Source of the DNA: Streptomyces acidiscabies
GTDB lineage: Bacteria; Actinomycetota; Actinomycetes; Streptomycetales; Streptomycetaceae
Direction: 5' to 3'
Length of the DNA: 64,000 nucleotides
Assembly: GCF_020010905.1 (NCBI RefSeq)
Contig: NZ_JAGJBY010000001.1
Coordinates: forward strand, 2,252,001 to 2,316,000
The translations under genes were made by a program, and so were the position numbers. This document shows, piece by piece, positions 63,690 to 64,000 of this stretch. The notes beneath the pieces are model-generated. The model did no database searches and was not told the DNA's origin. It saw nothing but the letters and a program-made list of their open reading frames with translations. Each line of letters begins with the position of its first letter. Position 1 is the first letter of the stretch.

Positions 63690-64000
63690 CGCTGGGCACT
63701 TCCTTCCATGGGACGCATGCCGATCGACAGCAGGGGCAGGTCGGGCTTGATCTGTTCGCGCTCCGGGACGAATCCGACGACCGGGTCGGGGGTGTCGGGC
63801 GCGTTCACGAAGGACACGAACCGGGCCAGTTTCTCGGGGTTGTTGATGGTCTCCGCCCACTCGTCGCGGTAGTTCGCGACGTGCGCGGCCATCAGCGACT
63901 CCAGCTCCTCGCAGATGCCGAGGGAGTCGTCGACCACCACGTCCCGGATGTGGTCGAGGCCGCCGGGGATGCGCTCCAGCCAGGTCGAGGTGCGCTCCAG
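63686..64000 (-). CDS. nirB: Nitrite reductase large subunit, C-terminal end (truncated by window)
   Basis: 104 codons are visible; the 5' part lies beyond the window. The frame reads L-E-R-T-S-T-W-L-E-R-I-P-G-G-L-D-H-I-R-D, D-D-S-L-G-I-C-E-E-L-E and Y-R-D-E-W-A-E-T-I, the usual NirB C-terminus, followed by the NirD start. Together they assimilate nitrite. Confidence 0.93.
   Translation of the reverse strand: MERTSTWLERIPGGLDHIRDVVVDDSLGICEELESLMAAHVANYRDEWAETINNPEKLARFVSFVNAPDTPDPVVGFVPEREQIKPDLPLLSIGMRPMEGSAQR

Overview
The window is a 64 kb stretch of a Streptomyces (or very close actinomycete) chromosome. The evidence is very high G+C coding sequence with GTG/TTG starts, tightly packed ATGA-overlapping operons, DmdR-type iron boxes and Zur boxes, an actinobacterial leucine attenuator, LAxTG-type sortase signals, and a gene order (phoH-ybeY-CBS transporter, era, leuA, recO-uppS, zur-znuBCA, glyS, dus, ppdK) that I recognise from memory as typical of the core arm-proximal region of Streptomyces chromosomes. 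There are no insertion sequences, prophage, tRNA, rRNA or CRISPR arrays that I can see.

Layout. 1-5.6 kb: end of a tricorn-type protease, a 670-bp repeat-filled gap, a HIT protein, ribonuclease Z and an adenine-deaminase-type enzyme. 5.6-11.7 kb: an iron-regulated surface locus: a haem-ABC binding lipoprotein (hmuT-like) divergent from four secreted proteins (one HtaA-like, three carrying a neocarzinostatin-like 4-Cys domain; two with sortase signals), served by two iron boxes. 11.8-14.4 kb: glucarate-dehydratase-like enolase and a PfkB sugar kinase. 14.6-20.7 kb: phoH (interrupted by a class 3 intein with a LAGLIDADG endonuclease), ybeY, CBS/CNNM transporter, MmcQ/YjbR, SUKH protein, and a cytidine-deaminase fold protein lacking its zinc ligands. 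20.8-25.6 kb: an insertion-like block between that gene and era, holding a three-gene WxL/DUF916-like surface cassette and an amtB-glnK pair behind GlnR-like half-sites. 25.7-36 kb: era, GH1 beta-glucosidase, a protealysin-type M4 protease with its emfourin-type inhibitor, attenuated leuA, a TerB-like protein, an ECF sigma/membrane anti-sigma-like pair, a frameshifted phosphatase remnant and an MFS pump. 36-44 kb: recO, uppS, a secreted MINPP-like phosphatase, the zinc operon znuACB-zur and glyS. 44-54 kb: DHA2 pump, tRNA-dihydrouridine synthase, LTA-synthase-like sulfatase, and a ROK regulator divergent from two alpha-glycosidase genes. 54-64 kb: ppdK behind a pair of matching palindromes, an SDR, carbonic anhydrase-SulP (bicarbonate/anion) operon, a two-component system, and the 3' end of nirBD.

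Most notable: (i) the class 3 intein in PhoH, with W66/C337/T355 and no N-terminal nucleophile; (ii) the DmdR-controlled cell-wall locus whose HtaA-like domain has no His or Tyr and whose shared 4-Cys domain has a conserved T-R-x-D-H motif, making it the best candidate here for an undescribed system (cell-envelope iron/haem handling); (iii) an actinobacterial WxL/DUF916-like cassette; (iv) a dispersed GC-rich repeat, seven copies in the window, one of which forms the 3' end of a gene; (v) protease-inhibitor pairing and a decayed phosphatase. All homology calls are from recognised motifs and family knowledge, with no database search.
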